Source of the DNA: Cytobacillus oceanisediminis
Lineage (GTDB): Bacteria; Bacillota; Bacilli; Bacillales; Cytobacillaceae
Length of the DNA stretch: 64,000 nt
Assembly: GCF_007830235.1 (NCBI RefSeq)
Contig: NZ_VLKI01000009.1
Coordinates: 137,803 to 201,802, forward strand
Direction of reading: 5' to 3'
Part shown: positions 51,342 through 60,119 of the stretch, in pieces
How positions within the stretch are numbered: position 1 is the first letter of the stretch
Layout: each line of letters begins with the position of its first letter
The notes under the pieces: generated by a model
Told to the model about the DNA's origin: nothing
The model's input: only the letters and a program-made list of their open reading frames with translations
Databases searched by the model: none
Position numbers and translations under genes: made by a program

Positions 51342-51569
51342 GTATGAAAGTAGTTCGTTTAAGCAAGGGAAAATGGCTTATATCAACGAATCGCTCTTTC
51401 CGCCCCATACACCCACCAAACATAAGTCGGTGTCTATGACAAATATCACACTCCGCCATAAAAATTTCACAAAATATATTTATATTGCGCTTAACCAGCA
51501 CCATAATTTTAGGATTTTCGATTTCAATATGATATGATGGTATCGAATTTTACAATAGGAGGCACTGGA

Positions 51570-51926
51570 ATGATACATGCCCACATAACGACATGGTTCT
51601 TAGCACTAGTTTTATTTATCGTTGCCCTTGTCATGCATAGAAGCGGCAAACAAAAAGGTTTAAAAGTCGTTCAAATGATTTTAAGGCTGTTTTACTTGCT
51701 GATCATTGGGACAGGCGTATGGATTCTAAGCACCCTTAACAGCATTGATATGCTATATGTATTAAAGTCATTAGTTGGCTTATGGGTAATTGCTATGTTT
51801 GAAATGATCATTATTCGAACTGTAAAAGGAAAGAAAACCTCTATTCTATGGATCCAGTTCATTGTTGCTTTAATTCTGGTTCTGTATTTAGGCTTTGTAC
51901 AATTGCCTTTAACATTTATGACTTAA
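51570..51926 (+). CDS. yisL: UPF0344 membrane protein YisL
   Basis: A 118-residue integral membrane protein of the UPF0344 family with four hydrophobic helices. It begins MIHAHITTWFLALVLFIVAL and has the basic loop HRSGKQKGLK after helix 1. Length equals B. subtilis YisL, function unknown. The start is ATG 51570 behind AGGAGG; upstream in-frame starts near 51534 lack a ribosome site. A terminator follows. Upstream, 51342-51569 contains one ATATCAACGAA motif near 51380 and no clear promoter. Confidence 0.9.
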   Translation: MIHAHITTWFLALVLFIVALVMHRSGKQKGLKVVQMILRLFYLLIIGTGVWILSTLNSIDMLYVLKSLVGLWVIAMFEMIIIRTVKGKKTSILWIQFIVALILVLYLGFVQLPLTFMT

Positions 51927-51943
51927 ATAGGGAAATTTATTGA

Positions 51944-51972
51944 AAAAAGCTGCCGAAAAAGGCAGCTTTTTC
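51944..51972 (+). terminator. Terminator after yisL
   Basis: 11-bp stem AAAAAGCTGCC/GGCAGCTTTTT with a 6-base loop, then CTAATTTTG. Confidence 0.93.
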
Positions 51973-52134
51973 TAATTTTGTCATGTCATGTCTGCCCTAA
52001 ATATGGTATTTTAATAAAGATAAGAAACTATAATTTGACAGTTGTCCAGTTTAGGGGCCTGCTGCTCAAGCTATGAAGCCTGTGGGCTTCTCGCTTACTT
52101 TTTAGGAATGACATTACTATGATGGTGGGTTTTT

Positions 52135-55056
52135 ATGGCTAAAACAATAACATGTCTTTATGAGAATACTAACCAGCTGAATAGTTTCATAGATGAGAAC
52201 GAATTAGATGAATACCCGAATCTGCTTGTACAGGTTTTTACAGGGATAATTGAGGAAGAATTTATTTCGAATTTGCAAAAGGAATTGGCCAACCGGCTTC
52301 CTTTTGCTGCTATTGCCGGCTGTTCTACGTCCGGAGAAATATACGAAGGCCGCATTACTGAAAATCAAACAGTCATCTCTTTTACGGCTTTTGAAAAAAC
52401 AGAATTAAAATCATTTCTGCTGCAGCAGAAGGATTTTAAAGATAGTTATGAGATGGGCAAAGCTCTGGCACAGGAGCTGGCTATTTTTAATACAAAAGCT
52501 TTAATTCTATTTCCCTCAGGCTTTAATGTTGACTCTTCTTTACTGGTTGAGGGGATATATGAAACAAATGCGGACATGGTTATTGCTGGAGGGATCGCAG
52601 GGGATAATGGATTATTTCAGGAAGGCTTTGCTTTTACGCAAGAAGGGATTACTCAAAATGGTCTAGTTGCAATAGCGCTTCAAAAAGGCCATCTTTCAGC
52701 GCATTCGTTTGCAAATTACCAATGGCAGGAAATTGGAAAAAGATTTACGGTTACAAAGGCTTCAGGTTCTATCATTTACTCCATTGACCATAAGGTACCT
52801 TTGCATATATTAAAGCATTATCTAGGAGAAGCTTTTATAAAAGATTTGCCTAAATCAGGAACAGAATTCCCATTCCTGTTAACCTATCGCGGTGAGAAAG
52901 TGTCAGTTTTTATCATTAAAATGCTTGAAAATGGGGCAATCAAGGTTAACCGGATGGTTAATGAAGGGGATACTCTTACCTTTGCATATGCAAATCTGGA
53001 AGAAATCATCGACAGGTCTTTACAGGAATTAAAAAAGCTGCGGAAAGAGCCAGCAGAATCCATCTTTATATATAATTGTATGGCACGCAAACAGTTTGCA
53101 AGAGATTTTACCGAAAAAGAACTGGCAATGTTACAAGGAATTGCTCCTGCAAATGGGTTCTTTTCTTATGGAGAAATCGCTTCGCGAACTGGCGATTATC
53201 CAAAGATTGTCGGACATTCACTTACCTATCTTTCCTTATCAGAAAGTGTTGTTGAATCGAAGAAAAGCTCTGCAGATACATACATTTATGAGAAGCCTGA
53301 CCATTTTAAAACGATATCTTCTCTAACCCACCTGATGCATGCTTCTCAGGATGACATAGAGAATCTAAACAGCAGCCTGAAGATTTCGGAACAATATTAT
53401 AAATCATTATTTAATAATAATGCTGATTTTGTTTATTCAACAGATATGAAGGGACATTTTACAAGTGTGAATCCGGCATTTGAAAAAACCTTTGGATACA
53501 GCAGTGATGAACTACTGGGAAAATCAGCTTTGGGCTACGTGAGAAATGAAGATATCCCGCGGATGCGAATGCATTTTTACCGGGCTATAAGAGGAAAAGA
53601 GCAATATTACAATGTGTATATAAATTCAAAGTCAGGGGAGACAAGCCTTTTTCAGCTGAAAAACATCCCAATCACAGTTAATGGGGAATGTGTAGGCATT
53701 TACGGAATTGGCAGAAATATTACCGAGCAGAAGAAGATTGAAGATAAAATTACAGAGCTTGCATATTTCGACCAGGACACCGGGCTGCCAAACAGAATGA
53801 AATTTACAGAGCAGCTGGATCTTCTTTTGAAGAGGGCAAAAAAGAAAAGGAAAATGCTTGCAGTTCTTTCAATTGATATTGACCGCTTTAAAATCATAAA
53901 TGATAGTCTTGGTCATTTTGCAGGCGACATGGTTTTAAAGGAAATTTCTGAAAGGATTGAAAAGGTCTTGCCATCGGGTTCTTATTTGGGCCGGTTCAGC
54001 GGGGATAAATTCACACTGATTTTATCCAGGGATGTTACAGTAGACAGAGTCATGAAAACGTCCAAAAAGATATTGGATGAAATATCGAAGCCCTTATTCC
54101 AGGCCAATCAGGAGTTTATTGTCACAGCGAGCATAGGTGTCAGTTTTTATCCTGGCGATGGGTTGGATGAGCATACATTGCTCAAAAACGCCGACGTGGC
54201 AACAAATCGTTCTAAGCAGCAGGGCGGAAACAGGGTAACCTTTTTCTCCATGGAAATGAACGAGCAGGCAATGGTCAGGCTTGAACTTGAAAGCTATTTA
54301 AGGAAGGCTTTGCACAAAGAAGAATTTTATTTATGCTATCAGCCATTGATTGATCTCGAATCCGGCAATTTATACGGAAGCGAAGCCCTGATCCGCTGGA
54401 ATCATCCAAAACTGGGCCTTGTTTCGCCAGGGGAGTTCATTCCGCTTGCTGAGGAAACTGGCCTCATAGAGGAAATTGGCAGCTGGGTGCTGCGGACGGC
54501 ATGCAAGCAAAATATGCGGTGGCAAACACTTGGCTATGATTCGCTTTCGATATCGGTTAATGTATCGGCTTACCAATTCCAGCAGCCAGGTTTCCTGAAA
54601 GAAGTAAAAAAAGCGTTAGAGCTATCCGGGATGGAACCACAGTATTTAACATTGGAATTAACCGAGAGCACCATGCTCAGAAATGTGGAGTACAGCATCC
54701 AGGTCATACAGGCGCTGCAGGCATTGGGGGTCAAGGTTTCAATAGATGATTTTGGCACGGGCTATTCCTCCTTAAGCTATCTTAAAGATCTTCCTATAAA
54801 TACATTGAAGATAGACAGATCTTTTATAAACAACCTGCGTTTAAATACGTCTGATATCGCTATTGTAAAAGCAATCATAACAATGGGGCATGGACTTGCA
54901 GTTAAAGTGGTTGCTGAAGGAGTGGAAACAAAGGAGCAGATTGAGCTTTTAAAAGAATTGAAATGCCATTATGCACAGGGATTTTATATTCATAAGCCGC
55001 TTATGACAACCGAATTTGAAGAAGGATTATCAAAAAAGGTGCAGATGTACAGCTAA
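52135..55056 (+). CDS. FIST-PAS-GGDEF-EAL cyclic-di-GMP protein (probable phosphodiesterase)
   Basis: A 973-residue cytoplasmic signalling protein. FIST N and C sensory domains (about 30-380) would bind a small ligand such as an amino acid. A PAS domain (about 418-530) follows, then GGDEF (about 545-700) and EAL (about 720-965). The GGDEF active site reads SGDKF (622-626), so cyclase activity is doubtful. The EAL site looks complete: EALIRW (750-755), NVSAYQF, LELTEST, DDFGTGYSSL, LKIDRSF and EGVET are all present. Net function is therefore probably c-di-GMP hydrolysis gated by the FIST ligand. The ATG has only a weak GGTGGG site. A hairpin GAAGCC/GGCTTC lies in the leader at 52075-52090. Confidence 0.9.
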   Translation: MAKTITCLYENTNQLNSFIDENELDEYPNLLVQVFTGIIEEEFISNLQKELANRLPFAAIAGCSTSGEIYEGRITENQTVISFTAFEKTELKSFLLQQKDFKDSYEMGKALAQELAIFNTKALILFPSGFNVDSSLLVEGIYETNADMVIAGGIAGDNGLFQEGFAFTQEGITQNGLVAIALQKGHLSAHSFANYQWQEIGKRFTVTKASGSIIYSIDHKVPLHILKHYLGEAFIKDLPKSGTEFPFLLTYRGEKVSVFIIKMLENGAIKVNRMVNEGDTLTFAYANLEEIIDRSLQELKKLRKEPAESIFIYNCMARKQFARDFTEKELAMLQGIAPANGFFSYGEIASRTGDYPKIVGHSLTYLSLSESVVESKKSSADTYIYEKPDHFKTISSLTHLMHASQDDIENLNSSLKISEQYYKSLFNNNADFVYSTDMKGHFTSVNPAFEKTFGYSSDELLGKSALGYVRNEDIPRMRMHFYRAIRGKEQYYNVYINSKSGETSLFQLKNIPITVNGECVGIYGIGRNITEQKKIEDKITELAYFDQDTGLPNRMKFTEQLDLLLKRAKKKRKMLAVLSIDIDRFKIINDSLGHFAGDMVLKEISERIEKVLPSGSYLGRFSGDKFTLILSRDVTVDRVMKTSKKILDEISKPLFQANQEFIVTASIGVSFYPGDGLDEHTLLKNADVATNRSKQQGGNRVTFFSMEMNEQAMVRLELESYLRKALHKEEFYLCYQPLIDLESGNLYGSEALIRWNHPKLGLVSPGEFIPLAEETGLIEEIGSWVLRTACKQNMRWQTLGYDSLSISVNVSAYQFQQPGFLKEVKKALELSGMEPQYLTLELTESTMLRNVEYSIQVIQALQALGVKVSIDDFGTGYSSLSYLKDLPINTLKIDRSFINNLRLNTSDIAIVKAIITMGHGLAVKVVAEGVETKEQIELLKELKCHYAQGFYIHKPLMTTEFEEGLSKKVQMYS

Positions 55057-55098
55057 GCAGGGACAGTATAAATTGCCGCTTGATGGAGGGAAGAAAAC

Positions 55099-55263
55099 AT
55101 GTCAGGGGCTTGGATTTTGATCATTTTAATTGCAGTCATAATCATAAGTGTTTTTGTTGTCCAGGCTGTTACCGATCAGGGGGATCACCCCATACTAACG
55201 CAAAAAGAAATAATTGAAGCATTAAAAAAGCGGCAGGAGGATGAAAAAGCTGACCGTGATTAA
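55099..55263 (+). CDS. Small single-span membrane protein
   Basis: A 54-residue protein reading MSGAWILIILIAVIIISVFV, then VQAVTDQGDHP and a charged helix KEIIEALKKRQEDEKADRD. One N-terminal membrane helix (about 4-24) and a cytoplasmic or external amphipathic tail. It is too short for many gene callers, but the GGAGGGAAG ribosome site 6-7 bases before the ATG is strong. It lies 42 bases after the FIST-EAL gene with no terminator between, so the two may be co-transcribed and it may modulate that protein. Not a family I recognise. Confidence 0.7.
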   Translation: MSGAWILIILIAVIIISVFVVQAVTDQGDHPILTQKEIIEALKKRQEDEKADRD

Positions 55264-55485
55264 GAAAAGCGCAAGCGCGCCTTGACCAGCCCCGCAAGCT
55301 TAAGACCTTGAGCTGCTCGAAGCATCAATCTTCGAATCATGGTCCTCGCAAGATATTCAAGGATGTTATGCAGGATGAAAACTGGCTAGGCACTCCTCCT
55401 AAAAGCTAACGCTTTTAGTCGTGCGATGATGGTGCTGACGAAGCTTTCCTTGTGGAGCTAGACAGTTATCTAAGTTCAAAATTAA
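55264..55485. repeat. Inverted copy of the dispersed intergenic repeat
   Basis: Begins GAAAAGCGCAAGCGCGCC and ends GGAGCTAGACAGTTATC, the reverse complement of the ends at 36874-36942. The interior shares GCTTTTAGTCGTGCGATG and GCTTTCCTTGT blocks with the long copy at 35145-35489. Non-coding. Confidence 0.7.
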
Positions 55486-55500
55486 ACTTCATATCTTTTA

Positions 55501-55543
55501 AAAAAGCAGCAGTCTGCCAACGTTCGGCAGACTGCTGCTTTTT
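55501..55543 (-). terminator. Strong bidirectional terminator beside yisN
   Basis: A perfect 18-bp stem AAAAAGCAGCAGTCTGCC/GGCAGACTGCTGCTTTTT with a 7-base loop. The yisN stop codon touches it; it also stops transcription from the FIST-EAL side. Confidence 0.93.
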
Positions 55544-56106
55544 TATGAAGAAATTTTTTCAATCACCATTCTTTTGCCGCTGTTTAAAGTGAATTCAAAG
55601 CGGTCACTCATTTTTTCATAATAGCAAAAATGGTGCTGTACATTGCAGATGTGATCCTGATTATCAAAAACGATAAAATTCACTCCGCTTTTCCGGTCCT
55701 TATCATTGAAGAACGTTAATTGGTTATAACAATAAATGCAGTCATAAACAGAAAACTGCATGGAATTCAAGGTTGTAACAAACTGGTAAAATGCATCATC
55801 ATTTATTTCATCCAATAATCTCTCCAGTGAGAAAACGAGATGTTTGCGTATTCGGACAGAATCCTGATCCTTTAAGTGGAATACTTCATCGGCCAGAGCA
55901 ATCTTGCCATCCTCGAACAAGATTCCTTTTTTCCAGCGCTTAAAGCGAAATACTTCTAGTTCCTGGTGGAGGAATTCATCTAACAATGATGCTTCATCTG
56001 TTTCGCGATCGAAGAAAACCCATTGATCATTTATAAGTTCTACAGTGCCTTCTGTAAAAGCACGGGATTGATATTCAATAAGCTTTGTTCGCTGCTGTCT
56101 ATTCAT
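55543..56106 (-). CDS. yisN: DUF2777 family protein YisN
   Basis: A 187-residue soluble protein. It begins MNRQQRTKLIEYQSRAFTEG, then a WVFFDRETDEASLLDEF segment, and has several aromatic/cysteine clusters in the C-terminal half (YDCIYCYNQLTFF and CNVQHHFCYYEKM). The spacing of these Cys/His residues could bind a metal. Length and location upstream of asnO fit B. subtilis YisN (DUF2777), for which no function is known. The ATG at 56106 is preceded by GGAGG on the minus strand. It is divergent from asnO. Confidence 0.75.
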   Translation of the reverse strand: MNRQQRTKLIEYQSRAFTEGTVELINDQWVFFDRETDEASLLDEFLHQELEVFRFKRWKKGILFEDGKIALADEVFHLKDQDSVRIRKHLVFSLERLLDEINDDAFYQFVTTLNSMQFSVYDCIYCYNQLTFFNDKDRKSGVNFIVFDNQDHICNVQHHFCYYEKMSDRFEFTLNSGKRMVIEKISS

Positions 56107-56263
56107 AAAAAACCTCCATTAACTTCCTCAACTTCTTTTTAGACAGTTTAGACGATTTTTATAACCGCTAAAAGTGGACAATTAACTTTTTTCTAGGCTG
56201 TGCATACAATAACATCATGCAAAATATGCCCAAACGATTCCGCTAAGAGAGGATGATGTTAAA

Positions 56264-58111
56264 ATGTGTGGAATTACAGGCTGGATTGATTTCCAAAAGG
56301 ACCTGAGAAAAGAAGCGGCTGCAATTGGAAAAATGGCGGATACGTTGGCTAAGCGCGGTCCGGATGACACGAATGTCTGGACAGATATACATGCAGGCTT
56401 CGGCCATAAAAGGCTAATCGTTGTAGACCCTGCCGGCGGAAAACAGCCCATGACAAGGAAAAAACAAAATAGCCGCTATACCATTTGTTATAATGGCGAG
56501 CTATATAATACGGAGGATCTCCGTAAAGAACTCCTTATAAAAGGATATTCGTTTAAGGGCCATTCTGACACAGAGGTTTTACTGACTTCATACATGGAAT
56601 GGGGTGAAGATTGCCTGGAATATCTGAATGGCATTTTTGCTTTCGCTGTATGGGATGAAAAGAAGGAACAATTATTCATAAGCAGAGACCGGCTTGGGGT
56701 AAAACCGTTATTTTATAAAGAAACAAAAAAAGGGATCATTTTTGGATCAGAACTAAAAGCTATTTTGGCCCATCCGGATGTTAAGGCTGAAATTGACAGG
56801 GAAGGTCTGGCTGAGGTATTTGGGTTAGGCCCGTCAAGATCTCCAGGTTCAGGTGTATTCAAAGGGGTTGATGAACTGAGGCCTGCACATGCCTTAACTT
56901 TTTCAAAAAATGGGCTGAAGGTTTGGCGTTATTGGAATGTGAAAAGCGCCCCTCATGAGGATAGCATTGAAGAAACAGCTGAAAAAGTCCGGAATTTATT
57001 TACGGACGCAGTTACAAGGCAGCTTGTTTCGGATGTACCGCTTTGCACGTTCCTATCAGGTGGTGTTGATTCAAGTGCGATCACTGCCATTGCTGCCAAA
57101 ACCTTTGAGAAAGCGGGAAAAGGCCAGTTGCATACCTATTCTATAGATTATGAAGGAAATGATGTTTTCTTCAAGGCGAATGAATTTCAGCCTAACTCGG
57201 ATGGCGCTTTTATCCATAGGATGTCCCAAGCTTTTAAAACCAGGCATAATAGCTGTATCATATCACAGCAGCAGCTGGCAGAAGATTTAATAGAATCGGT
57301 GCATGTAAGGGACCTTCCAGGCATGGCCGACGTGGATTCCTCTCTGCTCTGGTTCTGTCGGGAAATAAAGAAGGACTTTGTTGTAAGTTTATCCGGCGAA
57401 TGCGCAGATGAAATATTTGGCGGCTATCCATGGTTCCACAGGAAGGAAGATCTGCAGCGTAAGGGCTTTCCATGGATGAGATCACTTGAAGCAAGGCATG
57501 GGCTTTTAAAGGAAAAATGGCGGAATAAGTTGAACATCCAAGACTATGCGATGGAAAAATATATTCAGGCAATCTCGGAAACTCCCAAGTTAGAGGGAGA
57601 GAGCGGGGAGGATGCAAGCCGAAGAGAGCTATTCTATATAAATATGATTTACTTTATGACAACATTATTGGATCGTAAGGATAGAATGAGTATGGGTGCA
57701 AGCCTTGAAGTGAGGGTGCCATTTGCAGACCATCGCCTTGTGGAATATGTCTGGAATATCCCATGGGAGATAAAAATGCATGGCAACCGAGAAAAGGGCA
57801 TTTTGCGCAAAGCATTGGAAGGCATCTTGCCAAACGAAGTCTTATATCGAAAAAAGAGCCCTTATCCGAAAACCCATAATCCGGAGTATACCAATACTGT
57901 CCAAAAAATGCTCAATGGGTATCTGGAGGACCGATCCTCAGCACTTTATGAATTCTTTGACCACGGCCAGCTGAAGAAAATCATTGAATCGGGCGGAGAA
58001 GCATTCCAGGAGCCATGGTTTGGCCAGCTTATGACCGGCCCTCAGCTGCTTGCACATCTTGCACAAATTCATGTCTGGTTTAAAGATTATAATATTAATA
58101 TTGTTGAATAG
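56264..58111 (+). CDS. asnO: Asparagine synthase, glutamine-hydrolysing (AsnO)
   Basis: A 615-residue amidotransferase that makes asparagine from aspartate, ATP and glutamine. The class II glutaminase starts with the nucleophile Cys2 (MCGITGW); the glutamine-binding RLIVVDP, NGELYN and HSDTEVLL segments follow. The synthase domain holds the ATP pyrophosphatase loop FLSGGVDSS near 260 and SGECADEIFGGYPWF near 390. Size and position match AsnO, the paralogue used mainly during sporulation in B. subtilis. A CATACAAT at 56203-56210 could be a sigma-E -10 element, but I see no convincing -35. AGAGAGGATG serves as ribosome site. Confidence 0.95.
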   Translation: MCGITGWIDFQKDLRKEAAAIGKMADTLAKRGPDDTNVWTDIHAGFGHKRLIVVDPAGGKQPMTRKKQNSRYTICYNGELYNTEDLRKELLIKGYSFKGHSDTEVLLTSYMEWGEDCLEYLNGIFAFAVWDEKKEQLFISRDRLGVKPLFYKETKKGIIFGSELKAILAHPDVKAEIDREGLAEVFGLGPSRSPGSGVFKGVDELRPAHALTFSKNGLKVWRYWNVKSAPHEDSIEETAEKVRNLFTDAVTRQLVSDVPLCTFLSGGVDSSAITAIAAKTFEKAGKGQLHTYSIDYEGNDVFFKANEFQPNSDGAFIHRMSQAFKTRHNSCIISQQQLAEDLIESVHVRDLPGMADVDSSLLWFCREIKKDFVVSLSGECADEIFGGYPWFHRKEDLQRKGFPWMRSLEARHGLLKEKWRNKLNIQDYAMEKYIQAISETPKLEGESGEDASRRELFYINMIYFMTTLLDRKDRMSMGASLEVRVPFADHRLVEYVWNIPWEIKMHGNREKGILRKALEGILPNEVLYRKKSPYPKTHNPEYTNTVQKMLNGYLEDRSSALYEFFDHGQLKKIIESGGEAFQEPWFGQLMTGPQLLAHLAQIHVWFKDYNINIVE

Positions 58112-58112
58112 G

Positions 58113-58142
58113 AAAAAGCGGCAGAGCACAATGCCGCTTTTT
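58113..58142. terminator. Terminator after asnO, interrupted at its T-tract by MITE copy 2
   Basis: AAAAAGCGGCA/TGCCGCTTTTT with an 8-base loop. The following TTTATTTA is the target duplication of the element at 58149. The stem is symmetrical and probably also served the convergent MATE gene before the insertion separated them. Confidence 0.9.
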
Positions 58143-58148
58143 TATTTA

Positions 58149-58388
58149 GGCTCTGTTAAATTTGCATGTTGATTCAGCACGAGGCACTCAGCGAACAGCG
58201 GGCGGTCTGACGCTCCTCGTCGCTTTGCTCCTGCGGGGTCTCCCTTTGATCCGCACTCCCGCAGGACGTTGAATAAGCATCCTCGAATAAACACCGCACG
58301 AAGAAAATGCGAATGCATTTTCGAGGAGCTCGTGCCTTCCGCTCCAATCAACATGGTGCTAAAAACAACAAAAAGCTTTAACAGAGCC
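58149..58388 (-). mobile_element. MITE-like element, copy 2
   Basis: A 240-bp element with perfect 12-bp termini GGCTCTGTTAAA/TTTAACAGAGCC, flanked by the exact 8-bp duplication TTTATTTA (58141-58148 and 58389-58396). It is in the opposite orientation to copy 1 and closely similar to copy 3. The right duplication contains the stop codon of the MATE gene. No transposase. Open frames in it are spurious. Confidence 0.92.
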
Positions 58389-58393
58389 TTTAT

Positions 58394-59743
58394 TTAAACT
58401 GCTTTGGAGGACACAAAGGATTTACTAATCCATATTTTAGACTTCCAGCGCCACAGCATAAGCAATCCCCTGAGCCATTCATCAGCAATAAATGCAATCC
58501 AGATGCCGGAAAGCCCCAGGCCAAAATGGATTCCCAGAAGATAGGAAAGTGTGACACTGACTCCCCACATGGACAGAATCCCCATATAAACCGGGAATTT
58601 TACGTCTCCAGCTGCCCGTAAAGAGTTAATGACGACCAAATTAAATGATCTGCCAGGTTCTAGAATGATGGTTAATAGTATCAAAACGCTGCCAACTTTA
58701 ATAATATCGGAATTTGACGTGAATATTCCCATCAGTTCCTCAGAGAATAGGGCAAAAATTACAGCTGTAGCAAATGAAATTAAAATGGCAAGCCGCAGGC
58801 TTTTTAAACACCTTTTATAGGCTGCATCATAATCTTTGGCACCAACCATATGACCGATCAATATCTGCGTTCCCTGGCTTATGGCGACACTGAAAAGAAA
58901 AATGAACATCATTATGTTCTGTGCGTACACTTTAGTAGTCAGCGCTTCTGTACCTAAGGCAGCAATAAAAATGGTGATGACCATTTGCGATCCATTATAG
59001 GATAGATGTTCCCCAGCGGAAGGAATCCCGATTTTTAAAAGGTTTTTTATATGTCCTTTTGGAAAACGGAATAGCATTCCAAAAGGGAGTGCTCTTTCGG
59101 TGCGCTTAAGCAAAAGGGCTAAAGCGGCTGCAAATCCAATCAACCTGCTGGCAACCGTAGAGATGGCAACCCCTTCGACACCCAGTACCGGAAAACCAAA
59201 AGGCCCGAAGATAAAAAAATAGTTTCCGATAACATTTAAAATGTTCATGCCAATGGTGATGTACATAACATCCCTTGTAAATCCGTAGCTTCTGATAATC
59301 GCCCCTATTGTCATGATCAGGGCTTGAACAAAGGATAGGCCGCCCACAATAATCAAGTAGGAGTTCGCTTCATTTAAAAGTTCTTCTGGCAGATCCATCA
59401 TTAGAAGCAAAGGCTTGCTTAAAACAAATAAAAGGATACTTAAGAGGATTCCGAAAACAAGGTTTGCCCCCAAAGAAACTACTGATATTTCCGCAGCTGT
59501 TTTATCATTCTTTGCTCCTAGATTTTGGGCAATCAGTATCGATGTACCTGTAGCTACAAACCCGAACATGACAATAACAAGAGTAAGGATCTGATTTGAT
59601 ACGCCGACAGCTGCGACAGATTCATCCGAATACTGCGAAAGCATGAGAGTATCTGCATTCCCCATCAGCATATGCAGCAAAATTTCTATAAATATGGGCC
59701 AGGTTAAGGCAAATAGTGTTAGTTTTTTCTGGTTCTTAGTCAT
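58394..59743 (-). CDS. MATE family efflux transporter
   Basis: A 449-residue membrane antiporter with about twelve hydrophobic helices in two similar halves. The protein starts MTKNQKKLTLFALTWPIFIE, with the conserved MLSQYSDESVAAVGVSNQI segment after helix 1 (about 39-57) and the second-half counterpart ISQGTQILIGHMVGAKDYD. MATE proteins export drugs or metabolites using Na+ or H+. I start at ATG 59743 because GGGAG lies before it; upstream frame extension to 59821 has none. Its 3' end was altered by MITE copy 2, which keeps the stop inside the target duplication. Confidence 0.9.
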   Translation of the reverse strand: MTKNQKKLTLFALTWPIFIEILLHMLMGNADTLMLSQYSDESVAAVGVSNQILTLVIVMFGFVATGTSILIAQNLGAKNDKTAAEISVVSLGANLVFGILLSILLFVLSKPLLLMMDLPEELLNEANSYLIIVGGLSFVQALIMTIGAIIRSYGFTRDVMYITIGMNILNVIGNYFFIFGPFGFPVLGVEGVAISTVASRLIGFAAALALLLKRTERALPFGMLFRFPKGHIKNLLKIGIPSAGEHLSYNGSQMVITIFIAALGTEALTTKVYAQNIMMFIFLFSVAISQGTQILIGHMVGAKDYDAAYKRCLKSLRLAILISFATAVIFALFSEELMGIFTSNSDIIKVGSVLILLTIILEPGRSFNLVVINSLRAAGDVKFPVYMGILSMWGVSVTLSYLLGIHFGLGLSGIWIAFIADEWLRGLLMLWRWKSKIWISKSFVSSKAV

Positions 59744-59810
59744 CTCTATTCTCCCAGGTAAAGTTAATTTATTATAGGTAATCCTATGGGGGCGAAGAAA
59801 ACGAAAAAAG

Positions 59811-59850
59811 AAAAGTCTCAAGGACTTAGGCCTTAAGAGCTTTTCTTAAC
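59811..59850 (-). terminator. Terminator of the GH13 gene, now separated from it
   Basis: On the minus strand AAAAGCTCTTAAGG pairs imperfectly with CCTTGAGACTTTT and is followed by CTTTTTTC. The GH13 gene now ends 268 bases upstream because MITE copy 3 lies between. Confidence 0.6.
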
Positions 59851-59879
59851 TGATACTGGAGAGGATTTTCTATTTATTT

Positions 59880-60119
59880 GGCTATGTTAAATTTGCCTGT
59901 TGATTTCAGCACGAGGCACTCCCTTTCCGCGGGCGGTCCGACGCTCCTCGTCGCTTTGCTCCTGCGGGGTCTCCCTTTGATCCGCGCTCCCGCAGGACGT
60001 TGAATAAGCATCCTCGAATAAACACCGCACGAAGAAAATGCGAATGCATTTTCGAGGAGCTCGTGCCTTCCGCTCCAATCAACAGGGTGCTAAAAACAAC
60101 AATAAGCTTTAACAGAGCT
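59880..60119 (-). mobile_element. MITE-like element, copy 3
   Basis: A 240-bp element with slightly mutated termini GGCTATGTTAAA and TTTAACAGAGCT, flanked by the exact 8-bp duplication ATTTATTT (59872-59879 and 60120-60127). It is in the same orientation as copy 2 and nearly identical over most of its length. It is inserted at the very end of the GH13 gene. Its changed last base (C to T on the plus strand) forms part of that gene's TAG stop. Non-coding. Confidence 0.92.

Noticed and set aside
52135..55056. Active diguanylate cyclase
   Set aside because: The active-site motif is SGDKF, lacking the metal and substrate residues of GG(D/E)EF, while the EAL site is complete.
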